From the NCBI RefSeq assembly GCF_035830635.1, contig NZ_JAYMFI010000009.1:186001-250000 (forward strand): a stretch of DNA of 64,000 nt. The letters run 5' to 3'. The notes under the pieces were generated by a model. That model saw nothing but the letters and a program-made list of their open reading frames with translations. It was not told the DNA's origin and did not search any database. The DNA comes from Adlercreutzia shanghongiae (lineage in GTDB: Bacteria; Actinomycetota; Coriobacteriia; Coriobacteriales; Eggerthellaceae). Positions 7,021-15,945 of this stretch are shown in pieces. Positions within the stretch are counted from its first letter, which is position 1, and each line of letters begins with the position of its first letter. The position numbers and the translations under genes were made by a program.

Positions 7021-9165
7021 ATGGCGGGAACGACTCTTTCCCACGGGGCGCTCGTGCCCTCCCAGGACATCTCGCAGATTCCCGATGGGGAGCTTTCCAT
7101 TCGCGAGCAGGTGCGCCAGTACTACGGCAGCATCCTGGCCGATTCCGATGATTTGAAGACCAATGCCACGTGCTGCGCCACCGACGCGCCGCCGCGCTAC
7201 GTGCTGGACGTGATGCCGCTCATCGACGACGAGATCATGAGCAAGTTCTATGGCTGTGGAAGCCCCATCCCGCCGGCCCTTGAGGGCTGCACGGTGCTCG
7301 ATTTGGGTTGCGGCGTGGGCCGCGACGTGTACGTGCTCTCGAAACTCGTAGGGTCGGCCGGCCGCGTCATCGGCGTAGATATGACCCCTTCGCAGCTCGC
7401 CGTGGCCCAAGCCCATGAGGAGGACCAGGCGCGCCGCTTCGGATTCGATGAGAACAACGTGGAATTCAAGTGCGGCTATATCGAGGATTTGGCGGACCTC
7501 GGCATCGAGGACGAGTCCATCGATCTGGTCGTGTCGAACTGCGTCATCAACCTCACGCCGTTCAAAGAGCAGGTGTTCCGCGAGATTTATCGGGTGCTCA
7601 AGCCCGGCGGCGAGCTGTACTTCTCCGATGTGTTCTGCGACCGGCGCATGCCCGAGGCGCTGCGCCGCGACCCGGTGCTTTTGGGGGAGTGCCTCGGCGG
7701 CGCGATTTACTTGGAGGATTTCCGCCGCATGATGGCGCGCATCGGGTGGGCGAGCTTTCTATATACCGCCATAGACGACATCCACGTGAGCGACTTGGCC
7801 CTGGAGACCAAGCTCGGCTTCACCGGGTTCACCTCGCGCACGGTGCGGGCCATCAAGGCCTGTGGCCTGGAGGACGGCGAGGAGAACTGGGGCCAGACCG
7901 CGCGCTATTTGGGCACGATTCCCGAGATGCCGCGCTATTTCGACTTGTCGGAGGAGATTCGCCTCATCAAGGGGCGGCCTGTGGCCCTAAGCGGCAACAT
8001 GGCCGAGATGCTCGCGCAATCGCGCTACGGCGCCCACTTCGACATCAGTGAAAGGGGCGCCCATCGCGGCGCCTTCGAGTTCTGCCGCGCCCAGGACGCC
8101 GTGGAGGCGCGTCGGGGCAAGCGCGCGGTGGACGTGACCTATCTGGAAGAGGCCCTGGGCCGCATCGGGCAGCCGTCCTTCGAAGAGCGGGTGAACGCGC
8201 CGGCAGCCCTTTGCGCCCCGGCCGGCTCCGAGACGCTGCAGGTGAACATCACCTACGCCTGCAACCTGGCCTGCCGACACTGCTATCTGGAATGCGCCCC
8301 GAAAAGCGAGGCGGCCATGGACCGTGCCACCATGGAGGCCTGCCTTAAGGCCTTCACGGCCGCGGGCTTTACCACCTTCGACATTACCGGCGGCTCCCCG
8401 GAGCTGCATCCGGACTTCCCCTGGTTTCTGCGCGAGGCGGCGCGTCGCGCCCGAGAGGCGGGCGGTGCGGTCATCGTGCGCACGAACCTGACGCTTTTGG
8501 AAAAGCTGGAGTACGCTTCGCTTATGGACCTGTTCGCCGAAGAGGGCGTGACCCTTGTGGCCTCGCTGCCCTACTTCGACGCCGAGGGTACCGATGCCCA
8601 GCGCGGCAACCGCGTCTATGAGCGGGCCGTCTCGGCCATACGCGCGCTCAACGAGCGCGGCTACGGGAAGGGGGAGGGGCTTGTGCTCGATTTGGCCTAC
8701 AACGTGGCCGGCCCGTTTCTGCCTCCGCCCCAGGACATGCTGGAAGACCTCTACCGCGACGAGCTTGAGCGGCGCGAGGGCGTGGCCTTCGATCATCTCT
8801 ACGCCTTCAACAACTATCCGCTCGGCCGCTTCGCCCACGATCTTCTGGATGCGGGGCTGTTCGACGAGTACCTGCGCCTTCTGGCGGAGAACTTCAATGC
8901 CCTGGCCGTGCAGCGCATGATGTGCCGCGGCCAGGTGAACGTGGATGTGGACGGGCGCCTGTACGACTGCGAGGTGAACCACGTGCTGGGGCTGCCTATC
9001 CAGCTGCCTGCCAAAGATGGGGCGGGCAAGCGCGACGCCACCGTGGCCGACCTTGCCGCGGGTGCCCTGCCCGAGCGTACCGTGCGCACGAACCCCGTCT
9101 GCTACAGCTGCGCGGCCGGTTTCGGCTCCAGCTGCGGCGGCTCGCTCGTGAAAGAGCGCTCATAA
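7021..9165 (+). CDS. ArsM-ArsS fusion: arsenite methyltransferase domain joined to an arsenosugar-type radical SAM domain
   Basis: A 714-residue two-domain protein. Residues 1-345 are a full ArsM-type methyltransferase: DDLKTNATCC at 43-52, YGCGSPIPPALEG near 77-89, TVLDLGCGVGRD at 91-102, NCVINL with Cys174, GECLGGAIY with Cys224. All cysteines used by ArsM to hold As(III) are present. Residues about 405-714 are an ArsS-like radical SAM domain: CxxxCxxC at Cys414/418/421, the DITGGSPELHP motif typical of ArsS, and the C-terminal CYSCAAGFGSSCGG cluster. In known pathways ArsM makes dimethylarsenite and ArsS adds a 5'-deoxyadenosyl group from SAM. The fusion could do both steps; the substrate is inference. 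No in-frame TGA suggests selenocysteine. Last gene of the operon, with a terminator immediately after it. Confidence 0.82.
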   Translation: MAGTTLSHGALVPSQDISQIPDGELSIREQVRQYYGSILADSDDLKTNATCCATDAPPRYVLDVMPLIDDEIMSKFYGCGSPIPPALEGCTVLDLGCGVGRDVYVLSKLVGSAGRVIGVDMTPSQLAVAQAHEEDQARRFGFDENNVEFKCGYIEDLADLGIEDESIDLVVSNCVINLTPFKEQVFREIYRVLKPGGELYFSDVFCDRRMPEALRRDPVLLGECLGGAIYLEDFRRMMARIGWASFLYTAIDDIHVSDLALETKLGFTGFTSRTVRAIKACGLEDGEENWGQTARYLGTIPEMPRYFDLSEEIRLIKGRPVALSGNMAEMLAQSRYGAHFDISERGAHRGAFEFCRAQDAVEARRGKRAVDVTYLEEALGRIGQPSFEERVNAPAALCAPAGSETLQVNITYACNLACRHCYLECAPKSEAAMDRATMEACLKAFTAAGFTTFDITGGSPELHPDFPWFLREAARRAREAGGAVIVRTNLTLLEKLEYASLMDLFAEEGVTLVASLPYFDAEGTDAQRGNRVYERAVSAIRALNERGYGKGEGLVLDLAYNVAGPFLPPPQDMLEDLYRDELERREGVAFDHLYAFNNYPLGRFAHDLLDAGLFDEYLRLLAENFNALAVQRMMCRGQVNVDVDGRLYDCEVNHVLGLPIQLPAKDGAGKRDATVADLAAGALPERTVRTNPVCYSCAAGFGSSCGGSLVKERS

Positions 9166-9166
9166 G

Positions 9167-9195
9167 GACGAGAGGCCCTCTTCGGGCCTCTCGTC
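9167..9195. terminator. Strong hairpin between convergent genes (probably bidirectional terminator)
   Basis: GACGAGAGGCCC (9167-9178) and GGGCCTCTCGTC (9184-9195) form a perfect 12-bp stem with a TCTTC loop. It lies between the end of the ArsM-ArsS gene and the end of the leftward LysR gene. Confidence 0.85.
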
Positions 9196-9230
9196 GTTGG
9201 CGGGGTTTATCGCAGGGGCAAGCGGCGCTT

Positions 9231-10172
9231 TTAGGAATTCAGCTCGGCCTCGGCGCTGTTGGCGAAGTAGCCCTCGGGAACATTTTTGCGGATGAAGTCG
9301 GCGAACGCGCGCGCCTCGTCGCTGTGGGCGCCGTTTGAGGGCCAGGTGAGCGACACGGGATACCACATGGTGTCGGTGGCTACCTTGAAGCGGATGATGC
9401 CCGGCTCGTTGCGGTAGCGGTTGGCGATGCACTCGGGCAGCGTCGCCCAGCCGAGCCCCGCTTTCACGCCCTCGATCATGGCCTCGTGGGTGTCGAAGCA
9501 GCCCACCATGTTGTGGTCGCGCAGTGAGAGCCCGTAGCGCTCGCGGAAATGGCGGTTGCCCACCATGTGGCGGCCGGAATGCCATTCGTAGACGATCATG
9601 GGCCACTTCAGCAGGGTATCGATGGGAACCGGCCCCGGCATTTGGTTGTAAGGGGCCTTGTCCGGCGCCAAGAACACGAGCCGCTTGTAGCCGAGCACTT
9701 CGGTGACGATGCCGGGCTCCAAGGGCTGGTTCTCCAAAATGGCGAAGTCAAGCTCGCCGTCCTTCAGCTTTTGCACGAGATCGGGCTCGTAGCCCGCATC
9801 CAGATGCACCCGGGCCTCGGGCTGCTCCTGCACGTACTGGGCCACCAGGCGCGGCAGCAGCGTCACGCCGTCGGCGAAGCTCATGCCCACGGTGATGTTG
9901 GCGGGGAAGTGCTCGTCGATGGCGGCGATCTGGGAGGCCATGACCCGCTCCATATCGGCCATGTTCTGAGCGAACTTCACGGCCACTTTGCCCGCTTGGG
10001 TCAAAGAGATGCCCGTGGAGGTGCGGTTGATGAGCGAGGTGCCGAACTGCTTCTCGATACTGGTAATTTTTTGCGACAGGCCGGGGCGCGACATGTAAAG
10101 CTGATTTGCCGCTTGGGAGAGACTTTTCGCCTTCGATAGAACCAGCAGAACTTCGATATCGTCAAACAGCAT
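9231..10172 (-). CDS. LysR-family transcriptional regulator
   Basis: A 313-residue LysR regulator. The N-terminal winged helix (residues 1-60, SLSQAANQLYMSRPGLSQKI as recognition region) is followed by a type-2 periplasmic-binding-like effector domain (ITVGMSFADGV onward). The start is the methionine of MLFDDIEVLL at 10172, placed just after GAGGAGGAGCC on the minus strand; an upstream in-frame ATG at 10232 lacks a good site. It is transcribed divergently from the molybdoenzyme, Fe-S and GntP-permease genes, the classical LysR arrangement, so it most likely controls that operon in response to its substrate. The effector is unknown. Confidence 0.9.
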   Translation of the reverse strand: MLFDDIEVLLVLSKAKSLSQAANQLYMSRPGLSQKITSIEKQFGTSLINRTSTGISLTQAGKVAVKFAQNMADMERVMASQIAAIDEHFPANITVGMSFADGVTLLPRLVAQYVQEQPEARVHLDAGYEPDLVQKLKDGELDFAILENQPLEPGIVTEVLGYKRLVFLAPDKAPYNQMPGPVPIDTLLKWPMIVYEWHSGRHMVGNRHFRERYGLSLRDHNMVGCFDTHEAMIEGVKAGLGWATLPECIANRYRNEPGIIRFKVATDTMWYPVSLTWPSNGAHSDEARAFADFIRKNVPEGYFANSAEAELNS

Positions 10173-10579
10173 GGCTCCTCCTCGTCGGCGGCATGGCGTG
10201 GCGACGGCGTTCCCCTTATTTTCTCGGCCCATCTCGTCAAGCTCTCTTCGGCAGGCTTCCCCGTCGCTGCCAAACTTGCGTGTTTAAGCCAACATTAAAC
10301 CTGCCCGTTCCTCCCGCGTCCAGAGCCTTTCATCGAATCGGTGAAGCGAATTTTGACGATGGTTGTAAGCAAATCCTGCATGTAGCGAACCTTTGCAGCT
10401 CCTGCAACTAAGTGCGACGGCGAATCGGTGACTGTCGTGCTTATCGATGATGCTTCCTCTCTATGATGACGCCATTGGACACAGCAGCGTCCGAAGTTGG
10501 GCAACATCGATCGGGCCCAAGTCGCGAACCGGACTCTTTCTGTGTCTCCAGCAACGAGGAGAAAGAAGAGGAGGAATCG
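10173..10579. other. Divergent control region between the LysR gene and the molybdoenzyme operon
   Basis: A 407-bp region with no supported gene. A perfect inverted repeat TTGCAG-CTC-CTGCAA lies at 10393-10407. An 11-bp direct repeat CGAATCGGTGA occurs at 10334-10344 and 10421-10431, bracketing the inverted repeat. These are candidate LysR contact sites; which of them is used cannot be decided from sequence. GAGGAGGAA just before 10580 is the ribosome-binding site of the molybdoenzyme gene. Confidence 0.45.
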
Positions 10580-13234
10580 ATGGACAAACAAGGCATCATC
10601 GAGACCAGCAAGAAGCGCCGCGAGGGCGAGCGCATCTTCTACACGTCCTGCCCGGCCAACGGGTGCTGGGACTCGGCCTGTGTGCTGAAGTGTCACGAGA
10701 AGGACGGGAAGATCATCGCCATTGAGCCCGACGACTCCGTGAACCCCAACGACTCGCGCGAGGATTGCGGTTGGGAGAACACGTGGAAGGGCAACGTGCA
10801 GATGCGCCCGTGCGCCATGGGCCATTCCTGGAAGAAGGAGCTGCACGCCGACACGCGCCTTCTGCACCCCATGAAGCGCGTAGGCAAGAAGGGCCCGGGC
10901 CAGGGCTACTTCGTCGAGATCTCTTGGGAAGAGGCGCTGGACACCATCGCCGAGAAGATGATCGAGATCAAGGAGAAGTACGGTCCCTACGGCATCTTCC
11001 ATTCCCAGTATCCCAGCTTCGAGAAGAACGGCTTTCCGCTGGCTCCCTGGTGGGAGGCGGGCTTCGGCGCCTGGGGCGAGCACTCCACCTCGGGGCACGC
11101 CGCCGGCGAGATGCTGCATCTCGGCGTCGATCTGACCAAGGTGACCCGCGGCCTGCAGAACTCCCTGCCGGGTTTTGAGGCCCCCGACCTGTTCAACTCC
11201 AAGCTCTTCATCATGTGGGGCATGGATCCGGTAGTCGCCTGGTTCGGCCCGACGTCCTACTACATGCAGCTTGCCCACGAGTACGGTCTGAAGACCATCG
11301 TCATCGACCCGCGCTACACCCAGTCCGCCGAGATTCTCGCCGACCAGTGGATTCCGATTCGCCCCGGCACCGACTTGGCCATGATGCTCGCCGTGGCCCA
11401 GGTTCTCTTCGAGGAAGACCTGGTCGACCACGCCTTCATCGACGAGTGGGTCGATAAGGAGGGCTTCGAAGAGTGGCGCGCCTACGTTATGGGCGAGGGC
11501 GAGGACGGCCTGAAGAAGACCCCCGAGTGGGCCGCTCCCATCACCGCCGTGCCTGCCGAGACCATCCGCGAGTTCGCGCGTCTGTACGGCACCGAGAAGC
11601 CGGTGCACCTGCAGTACTTCTACTCCTGCGCCAAGCGCCACATGGGCGACTACTCCGCCTCGGCCTCGATGCTGCTCCAGGCCATGACCGGCAACATCGC
11701 CTGCCACGGCGGCTGCGAGTCCGGCGCCTGCCTGCCCACCCCGGGCCGCGTGCCCGCCCCCCGCGCCGACTGGCAGCGCGATCCGGGCGACTATCAGGTG
11801 CCGGTGCTGTTCAACAACAACTGCCTCACTGAGATTCTCGCGCGCCAGGACGACTACTGGTCGGGCAAGATCACGGAGTCGGAGTTCCGTCACCTCATCG
11901 GCAGCCCCACCAACGACTGCCCGCTGCCCAACATCCAGATGATCATCTTCGAGAACAACTACGGCAACAACCACTCGAACGTGAACAAGCGCTTCGCCGG
12001 CATGGCCAACACCGAGTTCAACTGGGGCTTCCAGTGGCACATGAACCAGCCCACCGCCGAGCTGTGCGACATCATCCTGCCGGCGCCCGTGTGGCAGTTC
12101 GAGGGCATGGACGAGTACATGTACGGCCACCAGCGCTTCGTGAGCGGCCCCAACGGCATGCGCAACTACTTCACCTTCTGCGCCCGCGGCCTGGATTTCC
12201 CCGGCGAGGTGCGCTCCAAGGAGTGGGTGTGGACGCAAATTGCCAAGCGCTTGGGCGACGAGGTCGTCGAGGGCTACAACCCCCGCATGAAGGACGTGGC
12301 GGTGGAGGACTGGGTAGACGCCCAGGAGGCCATCTACAAGGAGGCCTTCGAGAAGTGGGCCGACAATGCCACCATCATGGCCTATCTGGGCTACGACCAC
12401 CGTCCCACTTGGGAGGAGTTCAACGCCAACCCGGTCGTCCGCACCGAGATCGACGAGCCCTATTACCCGTTCAAGTCCGCCATGGACAAGGGCGAGAGCC
12501 CGTTTAACACCCCCACGAAGAAGATCGAGTTCTCCTCGAACTTCGTGAAGACCCACGACATGACCGAGAGCCGTTGGCGCGGCCGCCTCGATCCGATGCC
12601 GGTGTGGAGCCCCAGCTACGTGGAGGGCGATATCGGAAGCGCCTCCAACGACGGCTTCTACAACCCGAAGGTGAAGGACTACCCGCTCTCGCTCGTCACG
12701 CCCGTGTCGGTGTACCGCCAGCACTCTTCCAACGACAACAACCCCTTCATGCGCGAGGACGTCTACCGCCACGCCGTGTGGATCTCCGGCGTGGACGCCA
12801 AGGCCCGCGGCATCAAGGACGGCGATTTGTGCCGCGTCTACTCCGATCGCGGCGAGACGCTGCTCACCGCCTATGTCACCAACCGCTGCATGCCCGGCAC
12901 CGCAGCCGTGCACCATGGCGGCTGGTATCAGACCAACGGAGAGACCTCCGAGATGAACGTGTTCGGTCAGGACATGCGCGGCACGCCCAACATCCTTCTG
13001 GACGACGGACACTTGCCCCACATCCTCGGCGCTCTGATTATCGCCGGCTTGGTGGAAGTTGAGAAGGTGGCCGACGGCGACGCCGAGGGCTACGGCAACG
13101 AGGCCGAGCGCGGCGGTGCCCGCGGCGCCATGGTGGCCGTTGCCTGCCGCGACCGCCTCGCCCAGAAAGACGGCGCCCGCGACGCGGCGGCCGTGGCCTT
13201 GGAGGCCGCCGCTTCCGCCGCCGAGAACGCCTAG
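10580..13234 (+). CDS. Soluble molybdopterin oxidoreductase catalytic subunit (DMSO reductase superfamily; transhydroxylase/dehydroxylase-like)
   Basis: An 884-residue bis-MGD enzyme. N-terminal cysteines at 24, 29, 34 and 38 plus Cys78 would hold a [4Fe-4S] cluster. Typical molybdopterin-binding blocks follow (KLFIMWGMDPVVAW, TIVIDPRYTQSAEILADQW, RPGTDLAMMLA, and the C-terminal molydop-binding domain from about 700). There is no twin-arginine signal, so it acts in the cytoplasm. The size and pairing with a ~250-residue four-cluster Fe-S protein and no membrane anchor resemble pyrogallol transhydroxylase and the soluble catechol dehydroxylases of gut Eggerthellaceae. That subfamily call is tentative. 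The tail (last ~30 residues) is Ala-rich. The ATG at 10580 is preferred over an in-frame ATG at 10463 because GAGGAGGAA precedes it. Confidence 0.8.
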   Translation: MDKQGIIETSKKRREGERIFYTSCPANGCWDSACVLKCHEKDGKIIAIEPDDSVNPNDSREDCGWENTWKGNVQMRPCAMGHSWKKELHADTRLLHPMKRVGKKGPGQGYFVEISWEEALDTIAEKMIEIKEKYGPYGIFHSQYPSFEKNGFPLAPWWEAGFGAWGEHSTSGHAAGEMLHLGVDLTKVTRGLQNSLPGFEAPDLFNSKLFIMWGMDPVVAWFGPTSYYMQLAHEYGLKTIVIDPRYTQSAEILADQWIPIRPGTDLAMMLAVAQVLFEEDLVDHAFIDEWVDKEGFEEWRAYVMGEGEDGLKKTPEWAAPITAVPAETIREFARLYGTEKPVHLQYFYSCAKRHMGDYSASASMLLQAMTGNIACHGGCESGACLPTPGRVPAPRADWQRDPGDYQVPVLFNNNCLTEILARQDDYWSGKITESEFRHLIGSPTNDCPLPNIQMIIFENNYGNNHSNVNKRFAGMANTEFNWGFQWHMNQPTAELCDIILPAPVWQFEGMDEYMYGHQRFVSGPNGMRNYFTFCARGLDFPGEVRSKEWVWTQIAKRLGDEVVEGYNPRMKDVAVEDWVDAQEAIYKEAFEKWADNATIMAYLGYDHRPTWEEFNANPVVRTEIDEPYYPFKSAMDKGESPFNTPTKKIEFSSNFVKTHDMTESRWRGRLDPMPVWSPSYVEGDIGSASNDGFYNPKVKDYPLSLVTPVSVYRQHSSNDNNPFMREDVYRHAVWISGVDAKARGIKDGDLCRVYSDRGETLLTAYVTNRCMPGTAAVHHGGWYQTNGETSEMNVFGQDMRGTPNILLDDGHLPHILGALIIAGLVEVEKVADGDAEGYGNEAERGGARGAMVAVACRDRLAQKDGARDAAAVALEAAASAAENA

Positions 13235-13259
13235 CCGATTGCACCCGAAAGGAGGAACC

Positions 13260-14003
13260 ATGACCCAGTACGGATTCTTTTTCGATATGAACCGCTGCTA
13301 CGCCTGCCAGGCCTGCAGCATCGCCTGCAAGGACTGGAACGAGATTGAGCCGGGCGCCGAGAAGTGGATGTGTGTCTACGAGTGGGAGAGCGGCACGTTC
13401 CCGAACCTGCGCCTGCGCTCTCTGGCCTTCAGCTGCGCCCACTGCGAGAACCCCGCCTGCGTGGCGGTCTGCGAGAGTGGCGCCCTGTACAAGGAGGACG
13501 AGTACGGCGCGGTGCTGGTGGACCAGGACAAGTGCACCGGCTGTCGCAAGTGCTACGACGCCTGCCCCTACGGCGCGCCCAAGTTCGCCACCGATGAGCC
13601 CGACTGCAAGATGAGCAAGTGCACCATGTGCGTCGACCGCCTGGCCGAGGGCAAGCAGCCCGCCTGCACTGCGTCCTGCCCGCTGCGCGCCTTCGACTTC
13701 GGTCCGCTCGACGAGCTCATCGAGAAGTACGGCGACGTGCGCTATTGCGAGGGCATGCCCGCCCCCGACGCGACGAGCCCGGCCTACCTCATCTGGAACC
13801 CGCGCGAGAAGACCCCGCTTCTGCCCTACGACGTGAAGGAGGCCATCGCCCTTAACCAGCAGCGCGGCGACCTCGGCACCATGTTCGAGAGCGAAGAGGA
13901 CCTCACCGCCTTCGACGAGGGCACCATCGGCCGCGACGGCCTGAAGATGAAGCACGGCTCGAATATCGAGCTCATGCGCGCCACCCGCAACGATATGGCC
14001 TAA
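13260..14003 (+). CDS. Four-cluster ferredoxin-type Fe-S subunit (DmsB/PhsB/NrfC-like) of the molybdoenzyme
   Basis: A 247-residue electron-transfer subunit with four cysteine quartets: CYACQACSIAC, CAHCENPACVAVC, CTGCRKCYDACPYG and CTMCVDR with CTASC. These can bind four [4Fe-4S] clusters that carry electrons to or from the molybdenum site of the protein encoded immediately upstream. ATG 13260 has AAAGGAGG 5 bases before it, and the gene starts 25 bases after its partner. It is soluble, with no signal peptide. No membrane quinol subunit follows, so the physiological electron donor is probably a cytoplasmic ferredoxin, flavin or NAD(P)H system. Confidence 0.9.
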   Translation: MTQYGFFFDMNRCYACQACSIACKDWNEIEPGAEKWMCVYEWESGTFPNLRLRSLAFSCAHCENPACVAVCESGALYKEDEYGAVLVDQDKCTGCRKCYDACPYGAPKFATDEPDCKMSKCTMCVDRLAEGKQPACTASCPLRAFDFGPLDELIEKYGDVRYCEGMPAPDATSPAYLIWNPREKTPLLPYDVKEAIALNQQRGDLGTMFESEEDLTAFDEGTIGRDGLKMKHGSNIELMRATRNDMA

Positions 14004-14025
14004 TCGCCCGTATCGTCTGCGGCTT

Positions 14026-14061
14026 GCGGGGCGGGCGTCTTCGAGGGGGTGCCCGTCCCGC
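14026..14061 (+). terminator. Intra-operon hairpin between the Fe-S subunit and permease genes
   Basis: GCGGGGCGGGC (14026-14036) pairs with GCCCGTCCCGC (14051-14061), an 11-bp stem with one G-T pair and a 14-base loop. There is no T-tract, so it may be a processing or attenuation structure rather than a full terminator. Confidence 0.45.
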
Positions 14062-14151
14062 CTTACGAAGTATCTATGCTCTGTTGCGGATGTGGAGGAT
14101 CTGCAAGGGGGCTTAGAGGAGAAGAGAAACCTCTAGGAAAGGGGAAAACCA

Positions 14152-15471
14152 ATGGAGTGGATCGGAGTTATCGGCATTATCGCCGGTCTCGTCTTCTTCG
14201 TCATCGCGGCCATGAAGGGTTGGAACGTGCTCATCACGTCCATCGTGACCGCCATCGTCATCGCGCTGACCAACGGCATGGACATCATGGAATCCATGGT
14301 CGGCGCCGAGACATCCTATGTCACCGGCCTTGCGGGCTTCATCCGCGGCAACCTGCTGATCTTCATGGGCGGCGCCATCATGGGCGAGTTCATGGACAAG
14401 TCGGGCGCTGCGAAGTCCATTGCCCAGTTCGTCATGAACAAGGTGGGCACCAAGAGCCCGTATCTGGTGCTGCTCGGCATTTCCGCGGTGGGCGCCGTGC
14501 TCACCTACGCCGGCATCTCGATGTTCGTGGCCATGTTCGCCCTCATCCCGCTGGCGCGCCCGATGTTCCGCGAGTGCAATATCCCGTGGCATCTGTTCTG
14601 CGCCGCCTGGTCTCTGGCCGCCTGCTCGTTCACCATGGCCATGATCCCCGGCGTGCCGGCCGTGGCCTGGATCAACGCCGCCAACGGCTGCGGCGTGTCG
14701 CTGACCGCCGCTCCCATCATGGGCATCGTGGGCTCCGTCATCGCCATCGTGGTGAGCTGCGTCTACATCAAGTTCGCCCTGAAGCGCGCTGAGGCCAAAG
14801 GCGAGCACTTCGTCGCCGACGCCGACGACAAGGAAGTGGAGGCCGACACCAACATCCCGCCCGTGGGCCTGGCCATCCTGCCGCTCATCGTGCTTATCGC
14901 CGTCATCATCGGCCTGTCCGCCACCGGCATGAAGAACGTCGTGTACATCGGCATGGTCTGCGGCGTCATCGTCTCGATCATCTGCTTCTTCAAGTACCTG
15001 CCGAGCCTGCGCGACACGCTCGGCAAGGGCGCTGTCGCCGGCGTGGGCCCGGCCGTGTTCACCTCCGCTGCCGTGGGCGTGGGCACCGTGGCCGCCGCCT
15101 CTGTGGGCTTCACGGTCATCTACGAGGCCATCTTCAACATGCCCGGCGGCACCTATGTGTCCGCCGCCACCATGGCTGCGGCTCTCGGTGGCATCATGGG
15201 CTCCGGCTCCGGTGCCGTGGGCATCATCGCCCAGAATTTCCTGGAGCCCTACCTGGCCACCGGTGTCGACCCGGCCGCCCTGGCGAAGATCATCGCCACC
15301 TCCGCCACCATCGGCGGCGCTCTGCCCAACTCCGGCGCCATGTTCGGCATGCTCGCCGCCATGGGCTTGAACCACAAGAACTCCTACAAGCACATCGCCG
15401 CCATCTCCATTGGCGCCGGCATGTGCGCGCTCGTGGTCATGATCATCATGGCCAACGTGGGCATCTACTAG
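14152..15471 (+). CDS. GntP-family permease (organic anion / sugar-acid:H+ symporter type)
   Basis: A 439-residue polytopic membrane protein with about 11-12 hydrophobic segments. The C-terminal signature GGALPNSGAMFGMLAAMG followed by NHKNSYKHI is that of GntP/gluconate-type carriers, which import hydroxy- or sugar acids with protons. It is the third gene after the LysR-controlled molybdoenzyme and its Fe-S subunit, so it probably imports the enzyme's substrate or exchanges it for product. This suggests the substrate is a small carboxylate; the carrier's specificity cannot be told from sequence. GAAAGGGG lies 8-14 bases before ATG 14152. A stable hairpin follows the stop codon. Confidence 0.85.
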   Translation: MEWIGVIGIIAGLVFFVIAAMKGWNVLITSIVTAIVIALTNGMDIMESMVGAETSYVTGLAGFIRGNLLIFMGGAIMGEFMDKSGAAKSIAQFVMNKVGTKSPYLVLLGISAVGAVLTYAGISMFVAMFALIPLARPMFRECNIPWHLFCAAWSLAACSFTMAMIPGVPAVAWINAANGCGVSLTAAPIMGIVGSVIAIVVSCVYIKFALKRAEAKGEHFVADADDKEVEADTNIPPVGLAILPLIVLIAVIIGLSATGMKNVVYIGMVCGVIVSIICFFKYLPSLRDTLGKGAVAGVGPAVFTSAAVGVGTVAAASVGFTVIYEAIFNMPGGTYVSAATMAAALGGIMGSGSGAVGIIAQNFLEPYLATGVDPAALAKIIATSATIGGALPNSGAMFGMLAAMGLNHKNSYKHIAAISIGAGMCALVVMIIMANVGIY

Positions 15472-15491
15472 GCCAGACGGCCCCAATGAGA

Positions 15492-15520
15492 GGGAGGCGC
15501 GCATAATACGCGCGCCTCCC
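15492..15520 (+). terminator. Terminator-like hairpin after the GntP permease
   Basis: GGGAGGCGCGC (15492-15502) and GCGCGCCTCCC (15510-15520) make a perfect 11-bp stem with a 7-base loop. No clear T-tract follows. Confidence 0.65.
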
Positions 15521-15644
15521 CTTCGGGAGGGCGGGCATCCTCCAGGCTCTGCCCCCCGCCACCGATTTGCGCCTGCCTTATCAGGCGTTCGGATAGAAAT
15601 GTGCCGCAAAAGCGGCGCGACCGTTCGACGAAAAGGAGACCACC

Positions 15645-15917
15645 ATGTGCTTCAGACCAGCCAGCGCGGCCGCCTCGGGTCCGGCCGAGTGCCCCGAGTG
15701 CCACAAGACCATCGAGGCCGTTGACGGCATCGAGCTTAAGAGCTGCCCGTTCTGCGGCTGCGATTTCACGCCTTATCTGAACGGCAGCAAGCCCGTACCG
15801 GGCGCTCCCGCGGCCCCGGCCGCCCCCGGCGCCCCTGCGGCTCCCGGTGCCCCGAAGCCGCCTTCGGCCCCGGCGGCCCCCAAGGCCCCCGGCGCCCCGA
15901 AGCCGCCGAGTGCCTAG
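15645..15917 (+). CDS. Small zinc-ribbon protein with Gly-Ala-Pro-rich tail (MCFRPA family)
   Basis: A 90-residue protein of unknown function. After the N-terminal MCFRPA comes a zinc-ribbon pattern, CPECH at 16-20 and CPFCGC at 34-39. A tail of about 40 residues follows, built of (P)GAP and AAP units and ending PGAPKPPSA. A paralogue with the same MCFRPA start and PGAPKPP end is encoded at 41630-41854, also directly behind the permease gene of a molybdoenzyme operon. The tail should be extended and disordered (polyproline-II-like). The ribbon may bind a partner protein or metal. AAAAGGAG 7 bases upstream supports the ATG. A role in molybdoenzyme maturation is only inference from recurrence of the context. 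Confidence 0.75.
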   Translation: MCFRPASAAASGPAECPECHKTIEAVDGIELKSCPFCGCDFTPYLNGSKPVPGAPAAPAAPGAPAAPGAPKPPSAPAAPKAPGAPKPPSA

Positions 15918-15945
15918 GGACCAGCGCCTAACGCGCATGTAAGGA

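Noticed and set aside
9090..9165. Search for a selenocysteine codon in the ArsS-like domain, since many ArsS proteins are selenoproteins
   Set aside because: The Cys-rich C-terminus is encoded by normal Cys codons and the first in-frame stop is TAA at the expected end.
15780..15912. GGC/GCC-CCC repeats in the zinc-ribbon gene considered as a DNA repeat or CRISPR-like array
   Set aside because: They are in-frame codons for a Gly-Ala-Pro tail. There are no spacers and no regular repeat-spacer pattern.
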